64,000 nucleotides of DNA from Pseudomonas frederiksbergensis (GTDB lineage: Bacteria; Pseudomonadota; Gammaproteobacteria; Pseudomonadales; Pseudomonadaceae), in contig NZ_MOBP01000004.1 of assembly GCF_003732665.1 (NCBI RefSeq), forward strand, positions 183,989 to 247,988, read 5' to 3'. This document shows, piece after piece, positions 54,693-63,984 of this stretch (position 1 is its first letter; the number at the start of each line of letters is the position of its first letter). The notes below the pieces were generated by a model. The model was not told the origin of the DNA and searched no databases. It saw only the letters and a list, made by a program, of their open reading frames with translations. Made by a program: the position numbers and the translations under genes.

Positions 54693-55035
54693 ACGTTTTT
54701 AAACCTGTTGAGCGGCCCGCTTGTTCTTAGCGTCAGCGGGCGAGAGGGTGCTAGGATACTGATCCGTTTTACTGGCGGCCACGCCTGTGAGCCTTTTATC
54801 GGTCCGCAGGTTGTATGGGTTCTCGGCAGAAGCTTTGAGTTTGTCAGCTAAACTCTGCGTTTTCGCCGACGATGCCGGTCCAGTCCTTCGTATTAGTCGA
54901 CCTTTGAGGTGCCGTTGGCACTTCGACAAATTGTTGCGCGTGAACAAGCTGGGTCAATCGCAGTCTGTTCTGCATCGAATATTTATTTGCCGGGGCGCCC
55001 TTTGGCGCGTCGCTACCGTGAGATAGCCGTCCTCC
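54693..55035. other. Divergent promoter region of the M16 operon and ftsY
   Basis: A gap of 343 bases between divergent transcripts. A short minus-strand open frame (82 codons at 54699-54947) has no good start site and no family resemblance, so I do not call it. Promoters for both directions must lie here. Confidence 0.5.
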
Positions 55036-56529
55036 ATGTTTGGTTCCAACGACGACAAGAAGACCCCAGCTGCGGCTGGCGAGAAGAAAAGCCTGTTCGG
55101 ATGGCTGCGCAAAAAGCCGCAGGAAACCGTCGTCGAACAGCCACAGCCCACTCCTGAGCCCATTCCCGCACCGGTAATAGAAGAAGAGCCGGCGCCAATT
55201 GTCCTGCCGAATGCCGAGCCGGTGTTGCAATCGGTGGTTGAGGCTGAACCTGAAGTCGTGGCCGAGTTGCCGCTGACGCCAGCCGCTGAGCCGTGGCTGA
55301 CTTTGCCGGTTGCGGAAGAACCGGTGGCGTTGGTTGAAGACGAACAGGCACCGCACGTTACGCCGCCGATTCCAGCGCCGATTGCGTTTACGCCTGAGCC
55401 GGTGGTTGAGCCGATGGTCGCGCCCGTTTTCGTGGCCGAGCCTGAGCCGGTTATTGTGCCAGAGCCAGAAGTGCCGGCCTTCATCGCGCCCGTTGCACCG
55501 ATTGTTCAAGCGCCGGCGCCGGTTGTCGCTCCTGTTGTCGAAGCCCCTGTCGCCCTCGTCGAAACCCCAGCCGAGCCGCCGCGCACCGAAGAAACCAAGG
55601 CCGGTTTCTTCGCCCGTCTCAAGCAAGGCCTGTCCAAGACCAGCGCCAGTATCGGCGAAGGCATGGCCAGCCTGTTTCTGGGTCGCAAGACCATCGATGA
55701 CGAACTGCTCGAAGACATCGAAACCCGCCTGCTGACCGCCGACGTTGGCGTCGAGGCGACTTCGGTGATCATTCAGCGCCTGACCCAGAAAGTTGCGCGC
55801 AAAGAACTTGCCGATGCCGACGCACTGTACAAATCCCTGCAAGCGGAATTGGCAGCGATGCTCAAACCCGTCGAGCAGCCGCTGAAAATCACCTCGCAGA
55901 ACAAGCCTTTTGTGATTCTGGTCGTCGGCGTCAACGGCGCCGGCAAGACCACCACCATCGGCAAACTGGCGAAGAAGCTGCAACTGGAAGGCAAGAAAGT
56001 CATGCTCGCCGCCGGTGACACCTTCCGCGCCGCCGCCGTGGAGCAATTGCAAGTCTGGGGTGAGCGCAACAAGATCCCGGTGATCGCCCAGCACACCGGC
56101 GCCGATTCGGCTTCGGTAATCTTCGATGCCGTGCAGGCCGCCAAGGCCCGGGGCATCGATGTGCTGATCGCTGACACCGCCGGTCGACTGCACACCAAAG
56201 ACAACCTGATGGAAGAATTGAAGAAGGTGCGCCGGGTGATCAGCAAGCTCGACGCCGACGCGCCCCACGAAGTGCTGTTGGTGCTCGACGCCGGCACCGG
56301 CCAGAACGCCATCAACCAGGCCAAGCAGTTCAACCAGACTGTGCAACTGACGGGCCTGGCGTTGACCAAGCTCGACGGCACCGCCAAGGGTGGGGTGATT
56401 TTCGCCCTGGCCAAGCAGTTTGGCCTGCCGATTCGCTACATCGGCGTCGGTGAAGGCATCGACGACTTGCGTACCTTTGAAGCAGAACCCTTTGTCCAGG
56501 CATTGTTTGCCGAGCGGGAGCGTTCATGA
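55036..56529 (+). CDS. ftsY: Signal recognition particle receptor (FtsY)
   Basis: Docks SRP-ribosome complexes at the inner membrane with its GTPase domain. Residues 1-190 form a long acidic proline/valine/alanine-rich A domain, here with many PEP(V/I) and VxAP repeats. The NG domain follows: P-loop VVGVNGAGKTTTIGKLA, DTFRAAAVEQL, DTAGR and TKLDGTAKGG. The length of 497 aa is normal. First gene of the ftsY-ftsE-ftsX set. Confidence 0.97.
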   Translation: MFGSNDDKKTPAAAGEKKSLFGWLRKKPQETVVEQPQPTPEPIPAPVIEEEPAPIVLPNAEPVLQSVVEAEPEVVAELPLTPAAEPWLTLPVAEEPVALVEDEQAPHVTPPIPAPIAFTPEPVVEPMVAPVFVAEPEPVIVPEPEVPAFIAPVAPIVQAPAPVVAPVVEAPVALVETPAEPPRTEETKAGFFARLKQGLSKTSASIGEGMASLFLGRKTIDDELLEDIETRLLTADVGVEATSVIIQRLTQKVARKELADADALYKSLQAELAAMLKPVEQPLKITSQNKPFVILVVGVNGAGKTTTIGKLAKKLQLEGKKVMLAAGDTFRAAAVEQLQVWGERNKIPVIAQHTGADSASVIFDAVQAAKARGIDVLIADTAGRLHTKDNLMEELKKVRRVISKLDADAPHEVLLVLDAGTGQNAINQAKQFNQTVQLTGLALTKLDGTAKGGVIFALAKQFGLPIRYIGVGEGIDDLRTFEAEPFVQALFAERERS

Positions 56530-57197
56530 TTCGTTTCGAACAGGTCGGTAAGCGCTACCCGAACGGTCACGTCGGCTTGCATGAGCTGAGCTTTCGAGTC
56601 CGTCGGGGCGAATTCTTGTTTGTCACCGGCCATTCCGGCGCCGGTAAAAGCACCTTGTTGCGCCTGTTGCTGGCCATGGAGCGCCCAACCACCGGCAAAC
56701 TGCTGCTGGCCGGGCAAGACCTGGGCACCATCAGCAACGCGCAAATTCCGTACCTGCGGCGGCAGATTGGCGTGGTGTTCCAGAATCACCAGTTGCTGTT
56801 TGATCGCACGGTGTTCAACAACGTTGCGTTGCCGTTGCAGATCCTCGGCCTGTCCAAGCCCGAGATCGCCAAGCGCGTGGATTCGGCCCTGGAGCGCGTG
56901 GCGCTCTCGGACAAAACCGATCTGTACCCCGGCGACCTGTCCACCGGTCAGCAACAGCGCGTCGGCATTGCCCGCGCCATCGTCCATCGCCCGGCCCTGC
57001 TGCTGGCGGACGAACCGACCGGTAACCTTGACCCGCGCCTGGCGGCCGAAATCATGGGCGTGTTCGAAGACATCAACCGTCTGGGCACCAGCGTACTGAT
57101 CGCCAGTCACGACCTGGCGCTGATCGCCCGCATGCGCCACCGCATGCTGACCTTGCAACGCGGCCGCTTGATCGGCGACGGGGAGGCTGGCGTATGA
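56526..57197 (+). CDS. ftsE: Cell division ATP-binding protein (FtsE)
   Basis: ATPase of the FtsEX complex that controls septal peptidoglycan hydrolases. A protein of 223 aa. Walker A is GHSGAGKST, the signature LSTGQQQRVGIARA and Walker B LLLADEPTGNLD. The ATG overlaps the ftsY stop by four bases and the end overlaps the ftsX start by four bases. Confidence 0.97.
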   Translation: MIRFEQVGKRYPNGHVGLHELSFRVRRGEFLFVTGHSGAGKSTLLRLLLAMERPTTGKLLLAGQDLGTISNAQIPYLRRQIGVVFQNHQLLFDRTVFNNVALPLQILGLSKPEIAKRVDSALERVALSDKTDLYPGDLSTGQQQRVGIARAIVHRPALLLADEPTGNLDPRLAAEIMGVFEDINRLGTSVLIASHDLALIARMRHRMLTLQRGRLIGDGEAGV

Positions 57198-58216
57198 GTG
57201 CGACACGCAGCCCCAAGGTTTCCGAGCGCGTGGCCCCGAAGGCTGCCGATCCGCAACCGCAAAAGAAAAAGCGCGATGACGACGACGGCCCGGATTTCGC
57301 CACGCTGCTGCGCGCCTGGATCGAAAGCCATCGCGCCAGTCTGTTGGACAGCCTGCGCCGATTGGGCAAGCAACCGATCGGCAGCTTCTTCACCTGCATG
57401 GTGATGGCGGTGGCCCTGAGTTTGCCGATGGGGCTGTCACTTTTGCTGAATAACGTCGAGCGACTGGGCGGGTCCTGGCAGCGTGCGGCGCAGATTTCCC
57501 TTTATCTGCAACTTGACGCCAGCCCGGAGCAGGGTGAGTCGTTGCGTGAACAGATCAAAGGCATGCCCGGCGTTGCTGATGCCGAATATGTCGGTCGCGA
57601 TCAGGCGCTGGAAGAATTCCAGCAACAGTCCGGTTTGGGCGAGGCGCTCAAGGAGCTGCCGGAAAACCCGCTGCCGGGCGTCGTGCTGGTGACGCCGAAG
57701 GAAGTCGACAAGCCGACCCTTGAAGCATTAAGACAAAAACTTTCCGAGCTGCCGAAGGTACAGCAGGCACAACTTGATCTAGTCTGGGTCGAGCGTCTGG
57801 CCGCCATCCTCAAGCTGGGTGACCGGTTTGTCTTCGGTCTGACCGTGCTTTTGGTGTCTGCATTACTTTTGGTGATAGGCAATACCATTCGTCTTCATAT
57901 TGAAAACCGCCGCACAGAGATAGAAGTGATTAAACTCGTCGGCGGCACGGACAGCTATGTGCGCAGGCCCTTTCTGTATATGGGCGCGTTATATGGCTTC
58001 GGTGCGGGGATTCTGTCCTGGGGCGTTTTGGCGTTCGGCCTGAACTGGCTGAACGACGCAGTGGTTGGTTTGGCCGGCTTGTACGGCAGTAATTTTGCGC
58101 TGGCCGGAGTGCCAGTTGCCGATGGTCTGTCGCTCTTGCTTGGTGCGGTGCTGTTGGGTTATATCGGTGCATGGATTGCAGTCGCTCGTCATCTCAGGGA
58201 GTTGGCGCCGAAGTAG
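57194..58216 (+). CDS. ftsX: Cell division protein FtsX
   Basis: Membrane partner of FtsE, 340 aa: basic cytosolic N-terminus (about residues 1-65), first transmembrane helix, periplasmic domain (about 90-205), then three more helices with the coupling segment IEVIKLVGGTDSYVRRPFLYMG. Translation is coupled to ftsE by overlap. The last third is slightly less GC-rich than the rest but in frame and typical. Confidence 0.96.
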   Translation: MSATRSPKVSERVAPKAADPQPQKKKRDDDDGPDFATLLRAWIESHRASLLDSLRRLGKQPIGSFFTCMVMAVALSLPMGLSLLLNNVERLGGSWQRAAQISLYLQLDASPEQGESLREQIKGMPGVADAEYVGRDQALEEFQQQSGLGEALKELPENPLPGVVLVTPKEVDKPTLEALRQKLSELPKVQQAQLDLVWVERLAAILKLGDRFVFGLTVLLVSALLLVIGNTIRLHIENRRTEIEVIKLVGGTDSYVRRPFLYMGALYGFGAGILSWGVLAFGLNWLNDAVVGLAGLYGSNFALAGVPVADGLSLLLGAVLLGYIGAWIAVARHLRELAPK

Positions 58217-58329
58217 TATCTTTTTGCGCGTATTGACCTTTCGGTTTTTATGGGAACTTGTCCAACGGTTTCCGGTCAATTTTCGCAGTGCTGAACTGCA
58301 CGAGTTATGTAAGTCGGAGGTTTTTTCGT

Positions 58330-59184
58330 ATGACCACTTCTTTGCAACCTGCTTATGCTCTGGTCCCAGGCGCAAACCTGGAGGCGTATGTGCACACGGT
58401 GAACAGCATTCCATTGCTGACGCCGGAGCAGGAGCGTGAACTGGCCGAGAGTCTCTATTATGAGCAGGATTTGGGGGCGGCTCGGCAGATGGTGCTCGCC
58501 CACCTGCGTTTTGTCGTACACATTGCCCGTAGCTATTCCGGCTACGGCCTGGCCCAGGCTGACCTGATCCAGGAAGGCAACGTCGGCCTGATGAAGGCCG
58601 TCAAGCGCTTCAACCCGGAAATGGGTGTGCGCCTGGTTTCGTTCGCTGTGCACTGGATCAAGGCGGAAATCCACGAGTTCATCCTGCGCAACTGGCGCAT
58701 TGTGAAAGTCGCGACCACCAAGGCCCAGCGCAAGCTGTTCTTCAACCTGCGCAGCCAGAAGAAACGTCTGGCGTGGCTGAACAACGAGGAAGTCCACCGT
58801 GTGGCGGAAAGCCTCGGCGTAGAGCCGCGGGAAGTGCGCGAGATGGAAAGTCGCCTGACCGGCCATGACATGGCCTTCGACCCGGCCGCGGAAGCGGACG
58901 ACGACAGCGCCTTCCAATCGCCGGCCAACTATCTGGAAGACCACCGGTACGACCCGGCCCGTCAACTGGAAGATGCCGACTGGAGTGACAACTCCAACCA
59001 CAACCTGCACGAAGCGCTGGAAGTGCTGGACGACCGCAGCCGTGACATCCTCTACCAGCGCTGGCTGGCAGAAGAAAAAGCCACGCTGCACGACCTGGCG
59101 CAGAAGTACAACGTGTCGGCCGAGCGTATTCGTCAGCTCGAGAAGAGCGCGATGAACAAGCTCAAGTTGTCGATCGCCGCCTAA
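58330..59184 (+). CDS. rpoH: RNA polymerase heat-shock sigma factor (RpoH, sigma-32)
   Basis: Directs transcription of heat-shock genes. A protein of 284 aa with region 2 ([37 protein letters not shown]), the RpoH box ([14 protein letters not shown]) and region 4 ([24 protein letters not shown]). Start is ATG 58330, preceded by GGAGG. In gamma-proteobacteria rpoH translation is thermally controlled by mRNA structure; pairing of the 5' region was not worked out here. Confidence 0.97.
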   Translation: MTTSLQPAYALVPGANLEAYVHTVNSIPLLTPEQERELAESLYYEQDLGAARQMVLAHLRFVVHIARSYSGYGLAQADLIQEGNVGLMKAVKRFNPEMGVRLVSFAVHWIKAEIHEFILRNWRIVKVATTKAQRKLFFNLRSQKKRLAWLNNEEVHRVAESLGVEPREVREMESRLTGHDMAFDPAAEADDDSAFQSPANYLEDHRYDPARQLEDADWSDNSNHNLHEALEVLDDRSRDILYQRWLAEEKATLHDLAQKYNVSAERIRQLEKSAMNKLKLSIAA

Positions 59185-59200
59185 CCGGCGCACCGGCAAT

Positions 59201-59237
59201 AAAAAACGCCCCGATCAGCGATGATCGGGGCGTTTTT
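59201..59237. terminator. Rho-independent terminator of rpoH
   Basis: CGCCCCGATCA and TGATCGGGGCG form an 11-bp stem around GCGA, with six A before and TTTTT after. Confidence 0.95.
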
Positions 59238-59260
59238 GTTTCTATGCTCAGTACATAACC

Positions 59261-59351
59261 CTGTGGGAGCGGGCTTGCTCGCGAATGCGGTGTGTCAGCC
59301 AGCAATGATGTCGACTGACACGGCCCCTTCGCGAGCCAGCCCGCTCCCACA
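59261..59351. repeat. REP pair, family B
   Basis: TGTGGGAGCGGGCTTGCTCG and the inverted CTTCGCGAGCCAGCCCGCTC flank a spacer that shares GCGGTGTGTCAG and ATGATGTCGACTGACA with the spacer of the 44.9 kb pair. It lies between convergent rpoH and mtgA. Confidence 0.85.
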
Positions 59352-59365
59352 AGGGGTCTTCGGTG

Positions 59366-60088
59366 TTATTGGGCCCAAGGCGCACGCCGCGAATCGTTGA
59401 GGCCAACAAGGTAGCTATCACCTCCGAGCTGGCTCATCTGCTGCCGAATCCACCCGGCCCGCCGCGCTACATAATTAGTCGGATGACTCGCGCTCCAAAC
59501 CCTCGGATTAGGCAACACCGCCGCCAGCAAGCTCGCCTGTTGCCGCGACAACGACCGGGCGCCGACACCAAAGTGATGCCGCGCCGCCGCTTCCGCGCCA
59601 AACACCCCGTCATCCCACTCGACGCTGTTCAGGTACACCTCAAGAATCCGCTGCTTGGGCCACAACACCTCGATCAACCCGGTAAACCACGCTTCCAGGC
59701 CTTTGCGCAACCAACTGCGGCCGGACCACAGGAAGAGGTTTTTCGAAACCTGTTGGCTCAACGTGCTGGCGCCGCGGATCGAGCCGCCGCGTTCGTTATG
59801 GGCAAACGCTGCTTGAATCGCGCCGAAATCGAAGCCCCAGTGCTCAGAGAACTTCTGGTCTTCGCCGGCAATCACCGCGACTTTCAGGTCATCGGAAATC
59901 TGGTCCCAGGGTTGCCAGGTGCGTTGCAGGTCGATGGGTTCGCCGTCGAACCAGGATTCGACCTTGCGCTCGACCATCAGCGCCGTGCCCGGTGGCGGCA
60001 CTACGCGGAAAATCAAGACCAGCACCACGCTGCCGCCCGCGAACCAGAGCAGGGCCTTTGTGAATCGTCGCAAAAATAAACGCAGCAT
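59366..60088 (-). CDS. mtgA: Monofunctional peptidoglycan glycosyltransferase (MtgA)
   Basis: Polymerises lipid II into glycan strands; a GT51 enzyme of 240 aa with one N-terminal transmembrane helix (about residues 12-32). Conserved motifs are AVIAGEDQKFSEHWGFD (catalytic Glu), RGASTLSQQVSKNLFLW and KQRILEVYLNSVEWDDGVFG. Start at ATG 60088; the frame upstream to 60292 is the shadow of the divergent DUF423 gene. Confidence 0.95.
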   Translation of the reverse strand: MLRLFLRRFTKALLWFAGGSVVLVLIFRVVPPPGTALMVERKVESWFDGEPIDLQRTWQPWDQISDDLKVAVIAGEDQKFSEHWGFDFGAIQAAFAHNERGGSIRGASTLSQQVSKNLFLWSGRSWLRKGLEAWFTGLIEVLWPKQRILEVYLNSVEWDDGVFGAEAAARHHFGVGARSLSRQQASLLAAVLPNPRVWSASHPTNYVARRAGWIRQQMSQLGGDSYLVGLNDSRRAPWAQ

Positions 60089-60161
60089 AGAGATGGCTTG
60101 GCCGAACCCGTTGAGCGGGCCATTATACAGACCCTGTTGATCGAGTCTGACTGGAGTTCTC

Positions 60162-60542
60162 ATGCTGCGTGGCTTTCTGATGCTGGCCGCTTTCTTCGGC
60201 TTCACCGGCGTGGCCCTTGGCGCGTTCGCGGCCCATGGCTTGAAAAATCGCCTGACCCCGGAATACCTGGCGATTTTCCACACCGGCGTCACCTACCAAC
60301 TGGTGCATACCCTGGCGTTGCTGGGCGTCGCGCTGCTGGCCACGCAGATTCCGGGGCGCTTGATCACCTGGGCCGGGGCGTCGTTTGCCATCGGCATCCT
60401 GTTGTTTTCCGGCAGTTTGTACCTGCTGACCATCACCGGCATCAGCAAGCTCGGCATCATCACGCCGTTCGGTGGCCTGGCGTTCCTGGTCGGCTGGTTC
60501 TGCCTCGGCCTCGCCGCATGGCGCTTGCCGCTGACCGCTTGA
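60162..60542 (+). CDS. DUF423 family membrane protein
   Basis: A protein of 126 aa with four hydrophobic segments and the DUF423 pattern GFTGVALGAFAAHGLKN near the N-terminus and PFGGLAFLVGW near the end. Function unknown. It is divergent from mtgA and just before thiS. Confidence 0.88.
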   Translation: MLRGFLMLAAFFGFTGVALGAFAAHGLKNRLTPEYLAIFHTGVTYQLVHTLALLGVALLATQIPGRLITWAGASFAIGILLFSGSLYLLTITGISKLGIITPFGGLAFLVGWFCLGLAAWRLPLTA

Positions 60543-60613
60543 CGCTTGGTGCTGACCTTTAGGTCATGATCGGGCTAGAATGCCTGCCCCTAAAAATGAT
60601 GGCGGCTTCTTGC

Positions 60614-60814
60614 ATGCGCATTCAGTTGAACGGCGAATCCCTTGAACTGCCCGACGGTGAAACCGTTGCGGCCCTGCTGACCCGTCTGGACCTTACCGGA
60701 CGCCGGGTGGCGGTGGAACTCAATCTGGATATCGTCCCGCGCAGCCAGCACGCCGACACCAGGCTGAACGACGGCGACAGCGTTGAAGTCGTGCACGCCA
60801 TCGGCGGCGGCTAG
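60614..60814 (+). CDS. thiS: Thiamine biosynthesis sulfur carrier (ThiS)
   Basis: A ubiquitin-fold carrier of 66 aa that takes a C-terminal thiocarboxylate and delivers sulfur to ThiG. It ends in HAIGGG, the GG needed for activation. Start at ATG 60614 gives MRIQLNGESLEL; the frame upstream to 60566 is not like the family. thiG follows. Confidence 0.95.
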   Translation: MRIQLNGESLELPDGETVAALLTRLDLTGRRVAVELNLDIVPRSQHADTRLNDGDSVEVVHAIGGG

Positions 60815-60874
60815 TCGCCCGGCCCGCAAGGGCACAGAATTCTGCAAGAACCTCACCCCTACAGAGGATTTCCC

Positions 60875-61669
60875 ATGAGCATCGTTCGTAGCGACAAGCC
60901 CTTCGTCCTGGCCGGTCGTACTTACCAGTCGCGTTTGCTGGTAGGCACCGGCAAGTACCGCGACATGGAAGAAACCCGCCTGGCCATCGAAGCCTCGGGT
61001 GCCGAGATCGTCACTTTCGCCGTGCGTCGCACCAACCTGGGCCAGAACCCGGGCGAGCCGAACCTGCTCGAAGTCCTGTCGCCGGATCGCTACACCTTCC
61101 TGCCGAACACCGCCGGTTGCTTCGACGCGACCGAGGCCGTGCGCACCTGCCGCCTGGCCCGTGAGCTGCTCGGTGGCCACAATCTGGTGAAGCTGGAAGT
61201 GCTGGCCGACCAGAAAACCCTGTTTCCCAACGTGATCGAAACCCTCAAGGCCGCCGAAGTGCTGGTCAAGGAAGGCTTCGACGTGATGGTCTACACCAGC
61301 GATGACCCGATCATCGCCCGTCAACTGGCGGAAATCGGCGTGATCGCGGTCATGCCGCTGGCCGGTCTGATCGGTACGGGTCTGGGGATCTGCAACCCGT
61401 ACAACCTGCAGATCATCCTCGAAGAAGCCAAGATTCCGGTGCTGGTGGATGCCGGTGTCGGCACTGCGTCCGACGCCACCATTGCCATGGAGCTGGGTTG
61501 CGAAGCGGTGCTGATGAACTCGGCCATCGCTCACGCTCAGCAGCCGATCATGATGGCTGAAGCCATGAAACACGCCATCGTCGCAGGTCGCCTGGCCTAC
61601 CTCGCCGGCCGCATGCCGAAAAAACTCTATGCCAGCGCCTCCTCGCCGCTGGATGGTCTGATCAAGTAA
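60875..61669 (+). CDS. thiG: Thiazole synthase (ThiG)
   Basis: Builds the thiazole phosphate of thiamine from deoxyxylulose phosphate, dehydroglycine and ThiS thiocarboxylate. A TIM-barrel protein of 264 aa; the Schiff-base lysine is in [10 protein letters not shown], and phosphate-binding loops are [12 protein letters not shown] and [11 protein letters not shown]. 60 bases after thiS, in one operon. Confidence 0.97.
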   Translation: MSIVRSDKPFVLAGRTYQSRLLVGTGKYRDMEETRLAIEASGAEIVTFAVRRTNLGQNPGEPNLLEVLSPDRYTFLPNTAGCFDATEAVRTCRLARELLGGHNLVKLEVLADQKTLFPNVIETLKAAEVLVKEGFDVMVYTSDDPIIARQLAEIGVIAVMPLAGLIGTGLGICNPYNLQIILEEAKIPVLVDAGVGTASDATIAMELGCEAVLMNSAIAHAQQPIMMAEAMKHAIVAGRLAYLAGRMPKKLYASASSPLDGLIK

Positions 61670-61678
61670 GAGCCATTG

Positions 61679-62404
61679 ATGACTGAATCGAACGACACGC
61701 CTATCCAGACGGAAGAAGGCGAAGAACGCCAACACCGCCGCATCAAGAGTTTCGTGATGCGCGCCGGGCGAATGACCGAAGGCCAGCAAAAGGGCCTGGA
61801 GCAGGGCACGCCGCTGTTCGTCCTGCCATTGGCGGATGCGCCGGTGGACTTCGACCAGGTGTTCGGCCGCTCGGCCCCGCGTTCCCTGGAAATCGGCTTC
61901 GGCATGGGCCATTCCCTGCTGGAAATGGCTGCGGCTTCGCCGGAACAGGATTTCATCGGCGTGGAAGTTCACCGTCCGGGTGTCGGCGCGCTGCTTAATG
62001 GCGTGCTGACCCAGGGCCTGACCAACCTGCGGGTCTACGATTGCGACGCGATCGAAGTGCTCAACCAATGCATCGCCGACAACAGCCTCGATCGCCTGAT
62101 GCTGTTTTTCCCGGACCCATGGCACAAGAGCCGTCACCACAAGCGCCGTATCGTTCAGGCATCGTTCGCTGAACTGGTACGCAGCAAGTTGAAGGTCGGC
62201 GGCATCCTGCACATGGCCACCGACTGGGAACCCTACGCCGAGTACATGCTGGAAGTGATGAACGTCGCGCCGGGCTACCGCAACCTCGCCGAAGACGGCA
62301 AATGCGTCCCGCGCCCGACCGAACGCCCGATCACCAAGTTCGAGCGCCGCGGCGAACGTCTTGGGCATGGCGTGTGGGACCTGAAGTTCGAAAAACAGTC
62401 CTAA
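61679..62404 (+). CDS. trmB: tRNA (guanine46-N7)-methyltransferase (TrmB)
   Basis: A protein of 241 aa. The SAM motif is [16 protein letters not shown] and the TrmB signature is [16 protein letters not shown]. Start at ATG 61679; a TTG directly before it would add one residue. It follows thiG by nine bases and is probably in the same transcript, a common order in proteobacteria. Confidence 0.96.
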   Translation: MTESNDTPIQTEEGEERQHRRIKSFVMRAGRMTEGQQKGLEQGTPLFVLPLADAPVDFDQVFGRSAPRSLEIGFGMGHSLLEMAAASPEQDFIGVEVHRPGVGALLNGVLTQGLTNLRVYDCDAIEVLNQCIADNSLDRLMLFFPDPWHKSRHHKRRIVQASFAELVRSKLKVGGILHMATDWEPYAEYMLEVMNVAPGYRNLAEDGKCVPRPTERPITKFERRGERLGHGVWDLKFEKQS

Positions 62405-62422
62405 GCCATAACGCTATAAAAA

Positions 62423-62513
62423 CTGTGGGAGCGGGCTTGCTCGCGAAGGCGTCGTGTCAGTCGATATAAATGTTGACTGATAGACCGCTTTCGCGAGCAA
62501 GCCCGCTCTCACA
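62423..62513. repeat. REP pair, family B
   Basis: TGTGGGAGCGGGCTTGCTCG and the inverted TTCGCGAGCAAGCCCGCTCT flank a spacer with GTGTCAGTCGATATAAATGT, close to the spacers of the pairs at 44.9 and 59.3 kb. Confidence 0.85.
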
Positions 62514-62589
62514 TTTGTTTTGTATGGCGTTCAAGATCAGCGTTTAGCCGCCGAAAGCTCTACGTCCCCACTGTAAAGGAAGACAGGTT

Positions 62590-63381
62590 TTGAAAGTCAT
62601 CTTCGCCTGCACGCTATTTTTCAGTCTGTTGTTTTCTGCCGCTTGTGAGCGTGTTGTCACTCCCGATGAGTACTTTGCAATCGCCAAGAGAGTAGCCGCA
62701 AAGATCCAGCGCGAGGCCGATGAAAGGATCCGGCGGGAAGCCGCCGGGGAACCGGATATCACGTACAGCCCAGAGCAACTGCGCAATGCAGAAGGCGATG
62801 TTGCAGCGCTTGCAGACAATCTGAAACGAGCGTCGGATGGTGGCCACACTCTTGCAACGTACTTTCTGGCTAACCTGCAAGACAATCCGATGTTCTCTGA
62901 GCGCACGCGCAAAGAGACCTGTGGCCTCTACCAAAAAGCCATGGACCAAGGCTTGTTGGCGGCTGCAATTGGCTATTACCACTTGTGCGACAAGGCATAC
63001 GAAAGGTTTGAGCTGCACAACGCGGATCACTTGAAGCTCTTGCAGTCGCTGGAACAGATGCTGCGGAAACCCGACGTCCATAGTGATGCTTACCCGTTAG
63101 CGGCCAAGCATTCCCTATGTTTTCTGGACGACGCAGAGCCCTTGCCGCAGCAGGGCAGGATGGCGGCCATACGGGCCCGCGCTGTCGCATTGGTCCTGAC
63201 AGAGGAGCAATATCGGGCCGAGGCCAACTACATTCTGGCGCTGACGCGTGTAAACGCGAATGATCGGCCTGACCGTCAAAATATTGTTTATCTCGATGAA
63301 GCTGAAGCGCTGGGTTGCAATGACTTCCATGGGCTAGGCGCCATGATGCGCAACGCAGTCAACGCCTCCTCCAAGCAATAG
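62590..63381 (+). CDS. Lipoprotein of unknown function
   Basis: A protein of 263 aa starting at TTG 62590, with GGAAG about 8 bases upstream. The signal MKVIFACTLFFSLLFSAAC ends in a lipobox (FSAAC, C19), so it is probably membrane-anchored. The middle is helical and has spaced cysteines and repeats resembling Sel1/TPR-like units (GHTLATYFLANL, GLLAAAIGYYHLCD). No firm family. Base composition is lower in GC than trmB, suggesting an accessory gene. Confidence 0.7.
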   Translation: MKVIFACTLFFSLLFSAACERVVTPDEYFAIAKRVAAKIQREADERIRREAAGEPDITYSPEQLRNAEGDVAALADNLKRASDGGHTLATYFLANLQDNPMFSERTRKETCGLYQKAMDQGLLAAAIGYYHLCDKAYERFELHNADHLKLLQSLEQMLRKPDVHSDAYPLAAKHSLCFLDDAEPLPQQGRMAAIRARAVALVLTEEQYRAEANYILALTRVNANDRPDRQNIVYLDEAEALGCNDFHGLGAMMRNAVNASSKQ

Positions 63382-63423
63382 AGGGCGAACGAATCTGCCA
63401 AGCCGTGACGCAATACAAAATAA

Positions 63424-63437
63424 TGTGGGAGCGGGCT
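63424..63437. repeat. Truncated family B REP at the kptA stop
   Basis: TGTGGGAGCGGGCT is the first half of a family B REP, cut off exactly where the kptA stop codon (63436-63438) begins. No second arm exists. Confidence 0.6.
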
Positions 63438-63984
63438 AAAGAGTCGTGATGAATTTCACGGGCACTTGTTCCGTCAGCCAGACGCCATTCTCGGCCTGGT
63501 AGAACGTGTAGCCTTGCTCCAGCATCTGCAATGCCGCGACCTTCAGAATGACCACCGTCCCATAACGCTGGCCCACGGCGCTGGCGGTTTCGACTTCTTG
63601 GGAAAGGTGCACGTGATGCCGTGAGCCCGCAATCAGCCCCTGTTCATTGATTGACGCCATGAACCGAGTCGCGGTGCCGTGATACAGCGTCGCGGGAGGG
63701 CGTTTTTCTTCGAATTGCAGGTCGACGGTTTTTGTCGAATGCCCCTGTACGGCGCGGATTCGCTGGCTGTCTTCGGATATCGAAAAGCGTTTCTTGTCAC
63801 TGCTGTCGACGACTTGCTGGATCAATTGCCGATCCAGGGTTCTACCGTCGCGTGCCGCGCCGCTGATCAGCGCGTCAATATCCGCCCAGCCGTCGGTATC
63901 CAGTTCCAGGCCAATGGCCTGCGGTTCGTGACGCAGCACGTAGCTGAGAAATTTGCTTGTCTCGTCCAGCAGCTTTTTACTCAT
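63436..63984 (-). CDS. kptA: RNA 2'-phosphotransferase (KptA/Tpt1)
   Basis: Transfers an RNA 2'-phosphate to NAD+, forming ADP-ribose cyclic phosphate. A protein of 182 aa with the N-terminal LSYVLRHEPQAIGLELDTDGW and the NAD-binding region LYHGTATRFMASINEQGLIAGSRHHVHLS, as in Tpt1. Bacteria lack the eukaryotic tRNA-splicing substrate, so the biological target is unknown. The gene is complete; only 16 bases of the window lie beyond its start. Confidence 0.92.
   Translation of the reverse strand: MSKKLLDETSKFLSYVLRHEPQAIGLELDTDGWADIDALISGAARDGRTLDRQLIQQVVDSSDKKRFSISEDSQRIRAVQGHSTKTVDLQFEEKRPPATLYHGTATRFMASINEQGLIAGSRHHVHLSQEVETASAVGQRYGTVVILKVAALQMLEQGYTFYQAENGVWLTEQVPVKFITTL

Noticed and set aside
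54699..54947. Minus-strand open frame of 82 codons upstream of ftsY
   Set aside because: No good ribosome-binding site, no recognisable family, and it occupies the divergent promoter region.
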